A stretch of 64,000 nt of DNA, taken from the NCBI RefSeq assembly GCF_021730615.1, contig NZ_JAJLMN010000001.1, positions 1,488,501 through 1,552,500 on the forward strand, written 5' to 3'. This DNA is from Lichenibacterium dinghuense. Lineage in GTDB: Bacteria; Pseudomonadota; Alphaproteobacteria; Rhizobiales; Beijerinckiaceae. Shown piece after piece: positions 19,816 to 28,005 of the stretch (its first letter is position 1; every line of letters begins with the position of its first letter). The position numbers were made by a program, and so were the translations under genes. The notes beneath the pieces are model-generated. The model was not told the DNA's origin. It worked only from the letters and a program-made list of their open reading frames with translations, and made no database searches.

Positions 19816-20045
19816 GGGTCTCTCCTCGAAGGGGCTGCCCGGACCGGGCCGGTCGCCGGGCAGCGATGCCGGGGGCAATGGCGCGACGGCCGACAAGGTT
19901 GCGACCGGTTCGCCCGTCGAAGGCTTCCGACCGGCCAATGGAGGCGATGCAGGACTGTGGCCATCGGCTCCTCCACGATCGACGCGTCGCAGTTTCCATC
20001 GATCGTGTGCTGAGGTATTGTCCTCGAGGCGATGCGGGATCGCAT

Positions 20046-20285
20046 ATGGGCAAACTCCACACGCTCGGTCGTTCGGAGATTTGGGTCTTCGGCCGTGACC
20101 ATCGTCCCGCCCACTTCCACGTTCTCTATCCCGATGGCGACACCCTGGTCGACATCGTCAGCCTCGCCGTGCTTCGCGGCACGCTGCCCCGTCGGCATCG
20201 CCAGGACGTCCTGGCCTGGGCCGCTCTCAATCGAAGCACCCTCGTCGCAGAGTGGAACCGCCTCAACCCCGACCTCCCTGTCTGA
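20046..20285 (+). CDS. DUF4160 domain protein (candidate toxin-antitoxin component)
   Basis: 79 residues from the ATG at 20046. It has the DUF4160 features DHRPAHFHVLY and GTLPRRHRQDVLAWAALNRSTLVAEWNRL. DUF4160 genes are commonly followed by a DUF2442 gene, as here ten bases downstream, and the pair has been proposed as a toxin-antitoxin-like module. Which partner is toxic cannot be told from sequence. Confidence 0.85.
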   Translation: MGKLHTLGRSEIWVFGRDHRPAHFHVLYPDGDTLVDIVSLAVLRGTLPRRHRQDVLAWAALNRSTLVAEWNRLNPDLPV

Positions 20286-20295
20286 GGGATTGCCG

Positions 20296-20613
20296 ATGGA
20301 CGACATGCCCAAAATCGACGCCGTCGCGGCCGAGGGGTCGACGACGCTCACCGTCGCGTGGCGTGGTGGAGGACGATCGCGCATCGATCTCCGCGACTGG
20401 CTCGCCCGTCCGAATCCCGTGCTGGACGTGCTCTCGAACCCTGCGGTCTTCGCGCGCGCGGCCGTCGGCGGGTACGGCGGCATGGTGACCTGGGACGACG
20501 GCGAGGGCGACCTCGCTATCGACGCTTGTCACCTCAGGCTGATCGCGGACGAGCAGGCACGGTCCGGCTCCTCGGACGAGGTCGACAGGGTCGGCAGGTC
20601 GTCGCCGGCCTGA
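20296..20613 (+). CDS. DUF2442 domain protein, partner of the DUF4160 gene
   Basis: 105 residues from the ATG at 20296. The DUF2442 core covers about residues 15-85, with LTVAWRGGGRSRIDLRDWL and GGMVTWDDGEGDLAIDACHL; the last 20 residues are variable and hydrophilic. It follows the DUF4160 gene by ten bases and is presumably co-transcribed. Part of a small accessory patch with a second toxin-antitoxin pair downstream. Confidence 0.8.
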   Translation: MDDMPKIDAVAAEGSTTLTVAWRGGGRSRIDLRDWLARPNPVLDVLSNPAVFARAAVGGYGGMVTWDDGEGDLAIDACHLRLIADEQARSGSSDEVDRVGRSSPA

Positions 20614-20700
20614 TCGGACGGCGGCTCGCGGTATCGACGCCCGCGAAACCTCGCCACGCACCGGGTCTCGCTGGGGCTCCGGCAGTGTCATGCTCTGCCC

Positions 20701-21018
20701 GTGAAGCCCGTCGCATCCGCGGGGAGCGCTCTCGACGATCTACGGGCCTTTCCGGAGGTGGCCCGCCGGCATGCCGGCTATCAACTCGACCGCGTTCAGC
20801 GCGGGTACGATCCGGACGATCGGAAGCCGATGACGAGCATCGGATCGGGCGTGCGCGAGATCGGAATCGCGAAGGCTTCGGGCGCCTTCCGGGTGATCTA
20901 TGTGGCCACCCTGGCTGACGCGGTCTGTGTGCTGCATGCGTTCGAGAAGAGCCAGCGGACGTCGCGCCGCGATGTCGAGTTGGCGAAGGCTCGACTGCGC
21001 GGAATCGAGGGAAGGTGA
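20701..21018 (+). CDS. Gp49/HigB-like type II toxin (RelE/ParE superfamily)
   Basis: 105 residues from a GTG start. DLRAFPEVARRHAGYQLDRVQRG, KPMTSIGSGVREI and FRVIYVA...VCVLHAFEKSQRTS are the conserved blocks of the phage-derived Gp49-like/HigB family, which act as ribosome-dependent mRNA endonucleases. All blocks are present and the frame is intact, so the toxin appears functional by sequence. The antitoxin follows four bases downstream but is split by an insertion sequence. Confidence 0.88.
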   Translation: MKPVASAGSALDDLRAFPEVARRHAGYQLDRVQRGYDPDDRKPMTSIGSGVREIGIAKASGAFRVIYVATLADAVCVLHAFEKSQRTSRRDVELAKARLRGIEGR

Positions 21019-21102
21019 CGCGATGGAACAGCGCGGCACGCAGGTCTTCGCGAGCGCGTGGGACGCTCTGGAGCCGTCTCCCGAGCAGGCGGCGAGCTTT
21101 AG

Positions 21103-22016
21103 AGTCCGTCCGGGAAGTCAGGCTGCGCAACCTATGCGACGTAGCAGCATCATGACGGACGCAGCGTAGAGGAAGGCCTTTGCGGATGCGATTGTGGCCT
21201 CCGGATCCTTCCAGAGGCGTCGATTGCGGCTGATCCAGGCGAAGAAGCGCTCAACCACCCATCGCCGGGGGTGAACCACGAAGCCGACCTGCCCGGGTGG
21301 TTTGCGGACGATCTCGACGGCGATGAGCGTGGCGCTGTCCGGCTTGTCGCCGGCGTAGCCCGCGTCGGCGAAGGCCTTGGCGATGAAAGGATATGAACGG
21401 CGTGACTGCTTGAGCACCGGCACGGCCCCGTCGCGGTCCTGCACGTCGGCCGGCTGCGGGTCGAGCACCAGGGCGCGGCCGTCCGTGTCGACCAGGGCCT
21501 GGCGCTTGCGACCCTTCACCTTCTTGCCCGCGTCGTAGCCCCGCGGACCGCCGCTCTCCGTGGTCTTCACGCTCTGGCTGTCGAGCACGGCCGCGGTGGG
21601 CGAAGCCTCTCGCCCGGCCCGCTCGCGATCCAGCATGACGAGATGGTGGTTGATGCCGGCGAACAGGCCCTCATCGCGCCACGCGCTGAAGTAGCCGTAC
21701 ACCGTGCTCTTCGGGGGCAGGTCCTTCGGCAACAGGCGCCAGGGAACGCCGCCCCGCAGCACATAGAAAATGCCGTTCACAATCTCCCGCAACGACCACA
21801 GCCGGGGCCGTCCGAGCGGGTTGCCGGGCGGCAACAGCGGTTCGATGACGGCCCATTCGGCGTCGGTCAGATCGGTTGAGTAGCGGAGTTCGGAGCGGCT
21901 ATGCTGCTCGCGGGTGGCCGGGGTCCACATGGCGGTTCCAGATCAGGTTTCAGCACCCTCCTGGAATCATCTCAGCCCCGGCCACTCAACCCCACGTGCC
22001 CTTATCGGACGGACAC
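21103..22016 (-). mobile_element. IS5-family insertion sequence, complete, about 914 bp
   Basis: One transposase gene fills most of the element. The termini share GTCCGTCCG (left from 21104, right complement near 22005-22014) within imperfect inverted repeats. Both junctions carry TTAG (21099-21102 and 22017-22020), fitting the YTAR target duplications of IS5-type elements; the exact end is ambiguous by two or three bases because TTAG partly resembles the element ends. The target is the antitoxin gene. Confidence 0.88.
21118..21930 (-). CDS. IS5-family transposase (DDE type)
   Basis: 270 residues in a single uninterrupted frame. The N-terminal part has LTDAEWAVIEPLLPP and the GVPWRLLP block; the catalytic acidic residues are in VLDSQSVK, FADAGYAG and WVVERFFAWI, the last being the glutamate with the Y/R-type neighbourhood of the IS5 group. 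No frameshift or internal stop is seen, so the element is probably still active. Confidence 0.95.
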   Translation of the reverse strand: MWTPATREQHSRSELRYSTDLTDAEWAVIEPLLPPGNPLGRPRLWSLREIVNGIFYVLRGGVPWRLLPKDLPPKSTVYGYFSAWRDEGLFAGINHHLVMLDRERAGREASPTAAVLDSQSVKTTESGGPRGYDAGKKVKGRKRQALVDTDGRALVLDPQPADVQDRDGAVPVLKQSRRSYPFIAKAFADAGYAGDKPDSATLIAVEIVRKPPGQVGFVVHPRRWVVERFFAWISRNRRLWKDPEATIASAKAFLYAASVMMLLRRIGCAA

Positions 22017-22213
22017 TTAGGCTGCGGGCGGACATCCTGTCCGCCGTCAAAGCGGCCATCGACGGCTGGAGGGTGACGCGGCCCGAAGCGGCACACCGCC
22101 TCGGGCTGACGCGCTCCAGGCTCGACGACCTTGCCGCGGTCGCGAGCCGCGCCGGGGTGGCCATCCGGGTCGGCGCCGCCGCGGCCTGAGCGCGCGCCGC
22201 ATCCCGCCGCGCA

Positions 22214-22242
22214 TTGCGCGCCGCCGGCCCCGCCTCTACATC
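22214..22242 (+). promoter_or_regulatory. Possible promoter of the first lut operon
   Basis: TTGCGC, 17 bases, TACATC, about 33 bases before the proposed TTG start of lutA. Spacing ideal, boxes partial matches. Confidence 0.35.
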
Positions 22243-22274
22243 GGAGCCATTCCAGACAGGGAGGCGCGGGGCGT

Positions 22275-23090
22275 TTGGACGGATCAGCGGCGGCATCGCG
22301 CGAGCCCCCTCGACGGCCCCTCGGGAAGGACGTCCGCGTCGGGCTCTTCGTCACCTGCCTGGTCGACCTGTTCCGCCCCTCGGTCGGCTTCGCGGCCGTG
22401 AAGCTCCTGCAGGACGCGGGCTGCATCGTCGACGTGCCGGTCCAGACCTGCTGCGGCCAGCCCGCCTACAACTCCGGCGACCGCGCCACGACGGCGACCG
22501 TCGCGGCCCAGGCGATCGAGGCCTTCAAGGGGTTCGACTACGTGGTGGCGCCCTCGGGCTCCTGCGCGGGCATGATCAAGCGCCACTACCCCGAGCTCTT
22601 CGCCGACGATCCGACCATGCGCCGCCGCGCCGAGGAGCTGGCGGCCCGCACGCACGAGCTCGTGTCCTTCCTCACGGACGTCATGGGCGTCGCCCGCGTC
22701 GACGCCGCCTTCGACGGCTCCGTCACCTACCACGACGGCTGCTCGGGCCTGCGCGAGCTCGGAGTGCGCGAGCAGCCGCGCCGCCTGCTCGGCACCGTGC
22801 GGGGGCTCGACCTCGTGGAGTCGGCCGACACAGACGTGTGCTGCGGCTTCGGCGGCACCTTCGCGGCGAAGTACGGCGAGCTGTCCAATGCCATCGTGGA
22901 GCGCAAGGTGGGCAACGTCGTCGGCAGCGGCGCCCGCACGCTGGTGGCCGGCGACCTCGGCTGCCTGATGAACATCGCCGGCAAGCTCAGCCGCATGGGC
23001 TCGCACGTCGAGGTGCGCCACGTGGCCGAGATCCTCGCCGGGCAGACCGAGGCGGCGCCGATCGGCGCGCCCGACGCCGCCAAAGCCTGA
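22275..23090 (+). CDS. lutA: LutA-type (Fe-S)-binding subunit of lactate utilization complex, copy 1
   Basis: 271 residues from a TTG at 22275 with GGGAGG about ten bases upstream; no ATG or GTG precedes the domain. Two CCG domains are visible: CCGQPAYNSGD near residue 57 and CCGFGGTFAAKYG near 190, with CLMNIAGKLSR after the second. LutA is the heterodisulfide-reductase-like component of the LutABC complex that oxidises L-lactate to pyruvate. First gene of a lutABC operon, 12 bp before lutB. Confidence 0.92.
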   Translation: MDGSAAASREPPRRPLGKDVRVGLFVTCLVDLFRPSVGFAAVKLLQDAGCIVDVPVQTCCGQPAYNSGDRATTATVAAQAIEAFKGFDYVVAPSGSCAGMIKRHYPELFADDPTMRRRAEELAARTHELVSFLTDVMGVARVDAAFDGSVTYHDGCSGLRELGVREQPRRLLGTVRGLDLVESADTDVCCGFGGTFAAKYGELSNAIVERKVGNVVGSGARTLVAGDLGCLMNIAGKLSRMGSHVEVRHVAEILAGQTEAAPIGAPDAAKA

Positions 23091-23102
23091 GCGGAGGCCC
23101 GC

Positions 23103-24542
23103 ATGACCATCCATCCGACCTCCCCGCAGTTCAAGGAGAACGCCCACGCGGCGCTGGAGGACCGCGAGCTGCAGCGGGCGCTCGGCCACGTGCGCTCGGC
23201 CTTCATCGCCAAGCGCGCCGCGGCCGCCGAGGCCCTGCCCGAGTTCGAAGCGCTGCGCGACTCGGCGCGGGACATCAAGGCCCACACGCTGAAGCACCTC
23301 GACCTCTACATCGAGGCCTGGGAGGAGAAGGTCACCGAGGCGGGCGGCCACGTCCACTTCGCCCGCGACGCCGCGGAAGCGCGGGAAGCCGTGCTCGGCA
23401 TCTGCCGCCGCGTCGGCGCCCGCACGGTCACCAAGGGCAAGAGCACGATCTCGGAGGAGATCGGGCTCAACGCCGCCATCGAGGCGGCCGGCCTCGTGCC
23501 CGTCGAGACCGACCTCGGCGAGTATCTGGTGCAGATCCGCGGCGAGGTGCCGAGCCACATCATCGCGCCGGCCGTGCACCTCACCCGCGACCAGGTCGAG
23601 GCCGACTTCCGCCGCCACCACGCCCACCTCGACGATGCGCGCGACATCTCCACCCACGCGAGCCTCCAGGCCGAGGCGCGCGACGTGCTGCGCGAGCGAT
23701 TCCTCGCGGCCGACGTCGGCGTGACCGGGGCGAACTTCCTCGTGGCCGAGACCGGCACCTCGATCATCGTCACCAACGAGGGCAACGGCGACCTCACGCA
23801 GCTGCTGCCGCGCGTCCACGTGGTGCTGGCCTCGATCGAGAAGCTCGTGCCGACGCTGGAGGACGTGAGCCAGCTCCTGCGCGTGCTGGCGCGCTCGGCC
23901 ACCGGCCAGGAGATGAGCGTCTACACAACGCTGTCGACCGGGCCGCGCCGCCCCGACGACCCCGACGGGCCGGACGAGTACCACGTGGTGCTGATCGACA
24001 ACGGCCGCTCGTCCATGCTCGGCACGGACTTCGAGGAGATGCTGCGCTGCATCCGCTGCGGCGCCTGCATGAACCACTGCCCGGTCTACCACGCGGTCGG
24101 CGGCCACGCCTACGGGTGGATCTACCCCGGCCCGATGGGCGCCGTGCTGACGCCGGCGCTGATCGGCGTCGAGACGGCCGGCCACCTGCCGAACGCATCC
24201 ACGTTCTGCGGCCGGTGTGAAAGTGTGTGCCCGGTGCGCATCCCCCTGCCGAAGCTGATGCGCCACTGGCGCGAGCGCGAATTCGAGCGCCACCTGCAGC
24301 CCGCCACGGTGCGGAGCGGCCTGAGGTTCTGGGGCTGGTTCGCCACGCGGCCGAAGCTGTACCGCGCCGCGACGTCCCTCGCCATGCGGGCGCTGCACGT
24401 GGCGGGTGGCGCCAAGGGCCGCTTCGTGACGCTCCCCTTCGCGAGGGGCTGGACCGAGTACCGCGACATGCCGGCGCCGCAGGGCGGCACCTTCCAGAGC
24501 CAGTGGGCCGCGAAGCGCGGCCGCCAGGGACGCGCCGCATGA
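23103..24542 (+). CDS. lutB: LutB-type iron-sulfur lactate utilization protein, copy 1
   Basis: 479 residues. The N-terminal LUD domain (about 70-300) includes TKGKSTISEEIGLN and ETGTSIIVTNEGNGD. Two [4Fe-4S] ferredoxin motifs follow: CIRCGACMNHCPVY near residue 316 and CGRCESVCPVRIPLPKL near 369. The C-terminal DUF3390-like region ends WAAKRGRQGRAA. Its stop overlaps the lutC ATG by four bases (ATGA). Confidence 0.95.
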   Translation: MTIHPTSPQFKENAHAALEDRELQRALGHVRSAFIAKRAAAAEALPEFEALRDSARDIKAHTLKHLDLYIEAWEEKVTEAGGHVHFARDAAEAREAVLGICRRVGARTVTKGKSTISEEIGLNAAIEAAGLVPVETDLGEYLVQIRGEVPSHIIAPAVHLTRDQVEADFRRHHAHLDDARDISTHASLQAEARDVLRERFLAADVGVTGANFLVAETGTSIIVTNEGNGDLTQLLPRVHVVLASIEKLVPTLEDVSQLLRVLARSATGQEMSVYTTLSTGPRRPDDPDGPDEYHVVLIDNGRSSMLGTDFEEMLRCIRCGACMNHCPVYHAVGGHAYGWIYPGPMGAVLTPALIGVETAGHLPNASTFCGRCESVCPVRIPLPKLMRHWREREFERHLQPATVRSGLRFWGWFATRPKLYRAATSLAMRALHVAGGAKGRFVTLPFARGWTEYRDMPAPQGGTFQSQWAAKRGRQGRAA

Positions 24543-25228
24543 GCGCCGCCGGAGGCGGGGACGCCCGCGGCGCGGTGCTCGGCACCATCCGCCGCTCGCT
24601 CGGCGTGACGGGCCGCGAGGCGCCGCGGCGGGACGCGGTCGCGGCCCGCATCGCCGCGGCGCGGCCGGGCGTGGTGCCGGCGCGCGGGCAGTTGCCAGAG
24701 GCCGAGCGCCTGGCGCTGTTCTGCGCCAAGGCCGAGGCTTCGGCCGCCACGGTGGAGCGGGTGGCCGGCGCCGCCGAGGTGCCGGCCGCGGTGGCGCGCT
24801 TCCTGCGCGACGCCAACCTGCCCGCGCGGCTCCGCATGGGCGCCGACCCGCGGATGGAGGCCCTGCCCTGGGCCGACACCGCGCTCGACGTCTCGACCGG
24901 CCCCTCGGACGGCTCCGACGTCAACGGCCTCTCCTGGGCCTTCGGCGGCGTGGCCGAGACCGGCACGCTGGCGCTGCTGTCCGGCCCCGACAACCCGACC
25001 ACGCTGAACTTCCTGCCCGACAACCACGTGGTCGCCGTGTCGGCGCGCGACGTGGCCGGCGACATGGAATCCGTGCTGGCGCGGGTGCGCGAGCGCTACG
25101 GCGCGGGGCGGATGCCGCGCACGCTCAACTTCGTCACCGGCCCGTCGCGCTCCGCGGATATTGAGCAGACGCTCATCTTGGGCGCACACGGGCCGCGCCG
25201 GCTCCACATCATCTTGGTCGAGGGCTGA
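24539..25228 (+). CDS. lutC: LutC-type LUD domain protein, copy 1
   Basis: 229 residues from an ATG overlapping the lutB stop. The LUD domain shows GVAETGTLALLSGP, NFLPDNHVVAV and FVTGPSRSADIEQT followed by GAHGPRRLHIIL, all typical of LutC. About 60 extra N-terminal residues are Ala/Arg-rich. Third and last gene of the first lut operon. Confidence 0.94.
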   Translation: MSAAGGGDARGAVLGTIRRSLGVTGREAPRRDAVAARIAAARPGVVPARGQLPEAERLALFCAKAEASAATVERVAGAAEVPAAVARFLRDANLPARLRMGADPRMEALPWADTALDVSTGPSDGSDVNGLSWAFGGVAETGTLALLSGPDNPTTLNFLPDNHVVAVSARDVAGDMESVLARVRERYGAGRMPRTLNFVTGPSRSADIEQTLILGAHGPRRLHIILVEG

Positions 25229-25313
25229 TTTTCGGCCCTTTCGGCGCGAACGGATCACCGCTTCAGGCGTTCACGGCTCAGCTGACGCCTTGGATGGCGC
25301 GAGGAGTACGGGC

Positions 25314-26081
25314 ATGAGACTGACGCTTTCCGCCGGCATCGCGGCCTCAGCTCTGTTGGCGACTTCGGCCCTGCTGGCGGCCTCGCCGTCCTTCGCCTGC
25401 GGCACCGGCAAGGTCCTGTTCTCCGACGACTTCAAGCAGGTCGACGCGTCCTGGGGCTTCGACAGCCCGGACGTGTCGGTCGAGGAAGGCAAGGTCAAGG
25501 TCAAGCCGCAGCCCGACATCTCCAACCTGCTCGTCTACAAGGGCATCCTGTTCACCGACGCCGACTACTGCCTGACCGTGCGCGTGCCGAACAAGCTCAG
25601 CGACAACGACAACACGATGGCGGGCCCGATCTTCTGGTCCAAGGACTACGACAACTATTACATGTTCATGATCACCCCGAGCGGCTTCGCCGAGATCACC
25701 CGCAAGGTGAACGGCAAGTGGATCGACGTGGTGGAATGGAAGCAGAGCCCGGACATCAAGCGCGCGACCGGCTCGCAGAACCTGCTCGAGGTCAAGACGG
25801 ACGGCGGCACGATCTCGACCTTCATCAACGGCAAGCCGTTCGCGAGCGTGAAGGGCCAGGCGCCGGAGGGCGGCGGGCAGATCGGCATGCGGGCCCAGTC
25901 CGAGAAGGACCAGACCGACACCTGGAAGTTCTCGAACCTGCAGGTGACGGCGGTGGACGGCGCCGCGGCCGTCGACGCGGCGCCGAGCGCGCCGGCCCCG
26001 GCCACCGTGGCACCGAAGGCGCCGGACGCGCCCGCCGCAGCCGATCCCGCCCCCGGCACGGCGGCCCCCAAGGCGCCCTGA
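25314..26081 (+). CDS. Secreted DUF1080/3-keto-disaccharide-hydrolase-like (concanavalin-fold) protein
   Basis: 255 residues from the ATG at 25314, with GAGGAG upstream. A signal peptide (MRLTLSAGIAASALLATSAL, cleaved after about residue 28) precedes a beta-sandwich domain: LFSDDFKQVDASWGF, MAGPIFWSKDYDNYYMFMIT and TISTFINGKPFASVKGQ, as in DUF1080 or LamG-like carbohydrate-binding folds. The last 40 residues are Ala/Pro repeats, probably disordered. A role in binding or cleaving a glycan in the periplasm is inference. A stem-loop follows the stop. Confidence 0.75.
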   Translation: MRLTLSAGIAASALLATSALLAASPSFACGTGKVLFSDDFKQVDASWGFDSPDVSVEEGKVKVKPQPDISNLLVYKGILFTDADYCLTVRVPNKLSDNDNTMAGPIFWSKDYDNYYMFMITPSGFAEITRKVNGKWIDVVEWKQSPDIKRATGSQNLLEVKTDGGTISTFINGKPFASVKGQAPEGGGQIGMRAQSEKDQTDTWKFSNLQVTAVDGAAAVDAAPSAPAPATVAPKAPDAPAAADPAPGTAAPKAP

Positions 26082-26089
26082 TAGCGCCT

Positions 26090-26106
26090 GCCCCGCCGAC
26101 CGGGGC
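26090..26106 (+). terminator. Stem-loop after the DUF1080-like gene
   Basis: GCCCCG, five bases, CGGGGC, starting nine bases after the stop codon. There is no T run, so it may be a transcript-end stabiliser or a Rho-dependent site rather than an intrinsic terminator. Confidence 0.35.
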
Positions 26107-26312
26107 TGTGTCCCGAGTGCAACAGAACGGTTGAAAACGGCCGTCCGCGGCGGCGCGCGGGACGGGCGCCGAGCCCCGCGACACGGAACCACCGCATTGT
26201 CGGCCTAGCGAGACGCATGGGCCGCAGCGGCCCCGTGGCGCCGCATCCGGCCCCGGGGAGCCCGCGCGTTCGGGCCCGCGTCGCGATGGGCATGGATCGG
26301 ATGACGGCTGAG

Positions 26313-27923
26313 ATGAAGCGCAATCGGGTGTCGCGGGCGGCGCTCCTCGCCGCCGTGGCGGGTCTGGCGACCGGCTTCGCATCGGCGGCCCTGGCCCAGT
26401 CCTCGCCGCTGCTGTCCCCCACCCCGCTGGCCTCGACGCCCGCCCCGGCGGCACCGGCCGCGACCGGCGCGCCGCCCCCCGCCGCCGCGGCGCCGGCCAT
26501 CACCCTGCCGGCCGTGCCGGCGGCCCCGCCCGTCGCGGCCTCGCTGCCCAAGGTGCCCGCCGCGACCCAGCCCGACGCCGCCGCGGCCGCCGGCACCGTC
26601 GTCTCGACGCCTCCGGCCGCGACGGCCGCCGCCCCGGCCGCGCCCGCCATGCCCGCGGCCCCGGCCGAAGCCTCGGCTCCGACCGCGGCGCCCGCGCCCT
26701 CCACCCCCGTCGTCGTCGCCAAGAAGAAGCGCGTCGCCCCGCCCGCGCCCCCGCGCGAGACGGCGCTGTCGACCGACCCCGAGCCGACCCTGACGGCGGA
26801 AACCTTCTTCGCCACCGCCAAGGCGTCCGAGCGCTACGCCGCCATCGCGGACGCCGGCGGCTGGCCCGAGATCGCCGGCCCGGTGTCGCCCGGCGCTTCG
26901 GGCAAGGCCGTGTCGACGCTGCGCCTGCGCCTCGCCATCGAGGGCGACCTCGGCAAGGCCGAGGGCGGCGACCCGGCGGACCTGTCCGCCGGCATGTTCT
27001 CGCAGAAGTGGGGCACCGACCTCACCGCCGCCGTGAAGCGCTTCCAGGCGCGCCACGGCCTCAAGGACACGGGCGTGGTGGCGGGCGCCACCCTCAAGGC
27101 CATGAACGTGCCGGCGCGCACGCGCTTCACCGAGCTCGCCTCCTCGGCGCAGCGCCTCGCCGGCCGCAACATCTCCTTCGCGGACCGCTACGTGGTGGTG
27201 AACATCCCCTCGGCCTCGGTCGAGGCGGTGGAGAACGGCAAGGTGGTGCACCGCTACGTGGCGGTGGTGGGCGGGCCCGAGCACGCCTCGCCCGAGGTCG
27301 ACGCCAAGGTGCAGGCCGTCAACCTCAACCCGACCTGGACGGTGCCGACCTCGATCATCAAGAACGAGATCATCCCGCACATGCAGAAGGACCCCGGCTA
27401 CCTCAGCCGGCAGCGGATCAAGATCCTCGACGGCGCCGGCAACGTGATCAACGCCCGCTCGATCGACTGGACCTCGCAGAAGGCCACCAACTACATCCTG
27501 CGGCAGGACTCGGGCACGTCGAACGCGCTCGGCAACATCCGCATCAACATGCCGAACAAATACGCCGTGTACATGCACGACACCCCGTCCAAGCGCTTCT
27601 TCGGCGGCGACTACCGCTTCCTGTCGCACGGTTGCGTGCGCGTGGAGGGCGTGTTCGACCTCGCGGCCTGGCTGCTGGAGGGCACGGGCGGCTCGCCCGC
27701 CGGCACCTGGACCCGGGACGCCATGCTGGGCCAGGTGAAGACCGGCGAGCACGAGGACATCAAGCTGTCGAAGCCCGTGCCGGTGGCCTGGGTCTACCTC
27801 ACCGGCTGGGCCGACCCGTCCGGCACCGTGCAGTTCCGCGACGACGTCTACGGCATCGACACGGTGGGGGCCAACGTCCAGGCCGCCAACGACCCGATCG
27901 CCACGGCCATCAACAAGAACTGA
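26313..27923 (+). CDS. L,D-transpeptidase (YcbB/LdtD-like) with peptidoglycan-binding domain
   Basis: 536 residues from the ATG at 26313, which starts a clean signal peptide (MKRNRVSRAALLAAVAGLAT); in-frame ATGs at 26286, 26292 and 26301 are alternatives. An Ala/Pro-rich linker of about 110 residues precedes a peptidoglycan-binding domain (WGTDLTAAVKRFQARHGL) and the YkuD catalytic domain with HDTPSKRFF...FLSHGCVRVEG, catalytic Cys near residue 441. It forms 3-3 cross-links or anchors proteins in the periplasmic wall. The unusually long linker would let it span from the membrane to the wall. Confidence 0.9.
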   Translation: MKRNRVSRAALLAAVAGLATGFASAALAQSSPLLSPTPLASTPAPAAPAATGAPPPAAAAPAITLPAVPAAPPVAASLPKVPAATQPDAAAAAGTVVSTPPAATAAAPAAPAMPAAPAEASAPTAAPAPSTPVVVAKKKRVAPPAPPRETALSTDPEPTLTAETFFATAKASERYAAIADAGGWPEIAGPVSPGASGKAVSTLRLRLAIEGDLGKAEGGDPADLSAGMFSQKWGTDLTAAVKRFQARHGLKDTGVVAGATLKAMNVPARTRFTELASSAQRLAGRNISFADRYVVVNIPSASVEAVENGKVVHRYVAVVGGPEHASPEVDAKVQAVNLNPTWTVPTSIIKNEIIPHMQKDPGYLSRQRIKILDGAGNVINARSIDWTSQKATNYILRQDSGTSNALGNIRINMPNKYAVYMHDTPSKRFFGGDYRFLSHGCVRVEGVFDLAAWLLEGTGGSPAGTWTRDAMLGQVKTGEHEDIKLSKPVPVAWVYLTGWADPSGTVQFRDDVYGIDTVGANVQAANDPIATAINKN

Positions 27924-27930
27924 GACAAGC

Positions 27931-27991
27931 AGCGGAGCGCCTCCATCCTCCCTCGTCCTGAGCAGGGCGCGGGATGGTGGAACGCTCCGCT
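27931..27991 (+). terminator. Long imperfect hairpin after the L,D-transpeptidase gene
   Basis: AGCGGAGCG and CGCTCCGCT form perfect outer arms, and TCCATCC/GGATGG pair inside them. It begins seven bases after the stop codon, without a T run. Terminator or REP-like element. Confidence 0.5.
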
Positions 27992-28005
27992 CCTGTGCCC
28001 CGCAG

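Larger units (their letters stand above)
21023..22189 (+). pseudogene. HigA-like antitoxin gene split by an IS5-family element
   Basis: The 5' part (21023-21102) encodes MEQRGTQVFASAWDALEPSP through ASF, and the 3' part (22021-22189) encodes RLRADILSAV through VAIRVGAAAA. Removing the element plus one TTAG copy restores an exact 249-base frame of 82 residues. The restored protein has the family's VWDALE-like N terminus and an EAAHRLGLTRSRLDDL helix-turn-helix. Compared with typical HigA partners, about 15 residues after the helix-turn-helix seem to be missing. As it stands, translation would run into the element and stop at 21169 after 48 residues, without the DNA-binding domain. Confidence 0.85.

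Noticed and set aside
20701-21169. Intact HigBA operon
   Set aside because: The apparent second gene ends inside the insertion element; only the toxin is whole.
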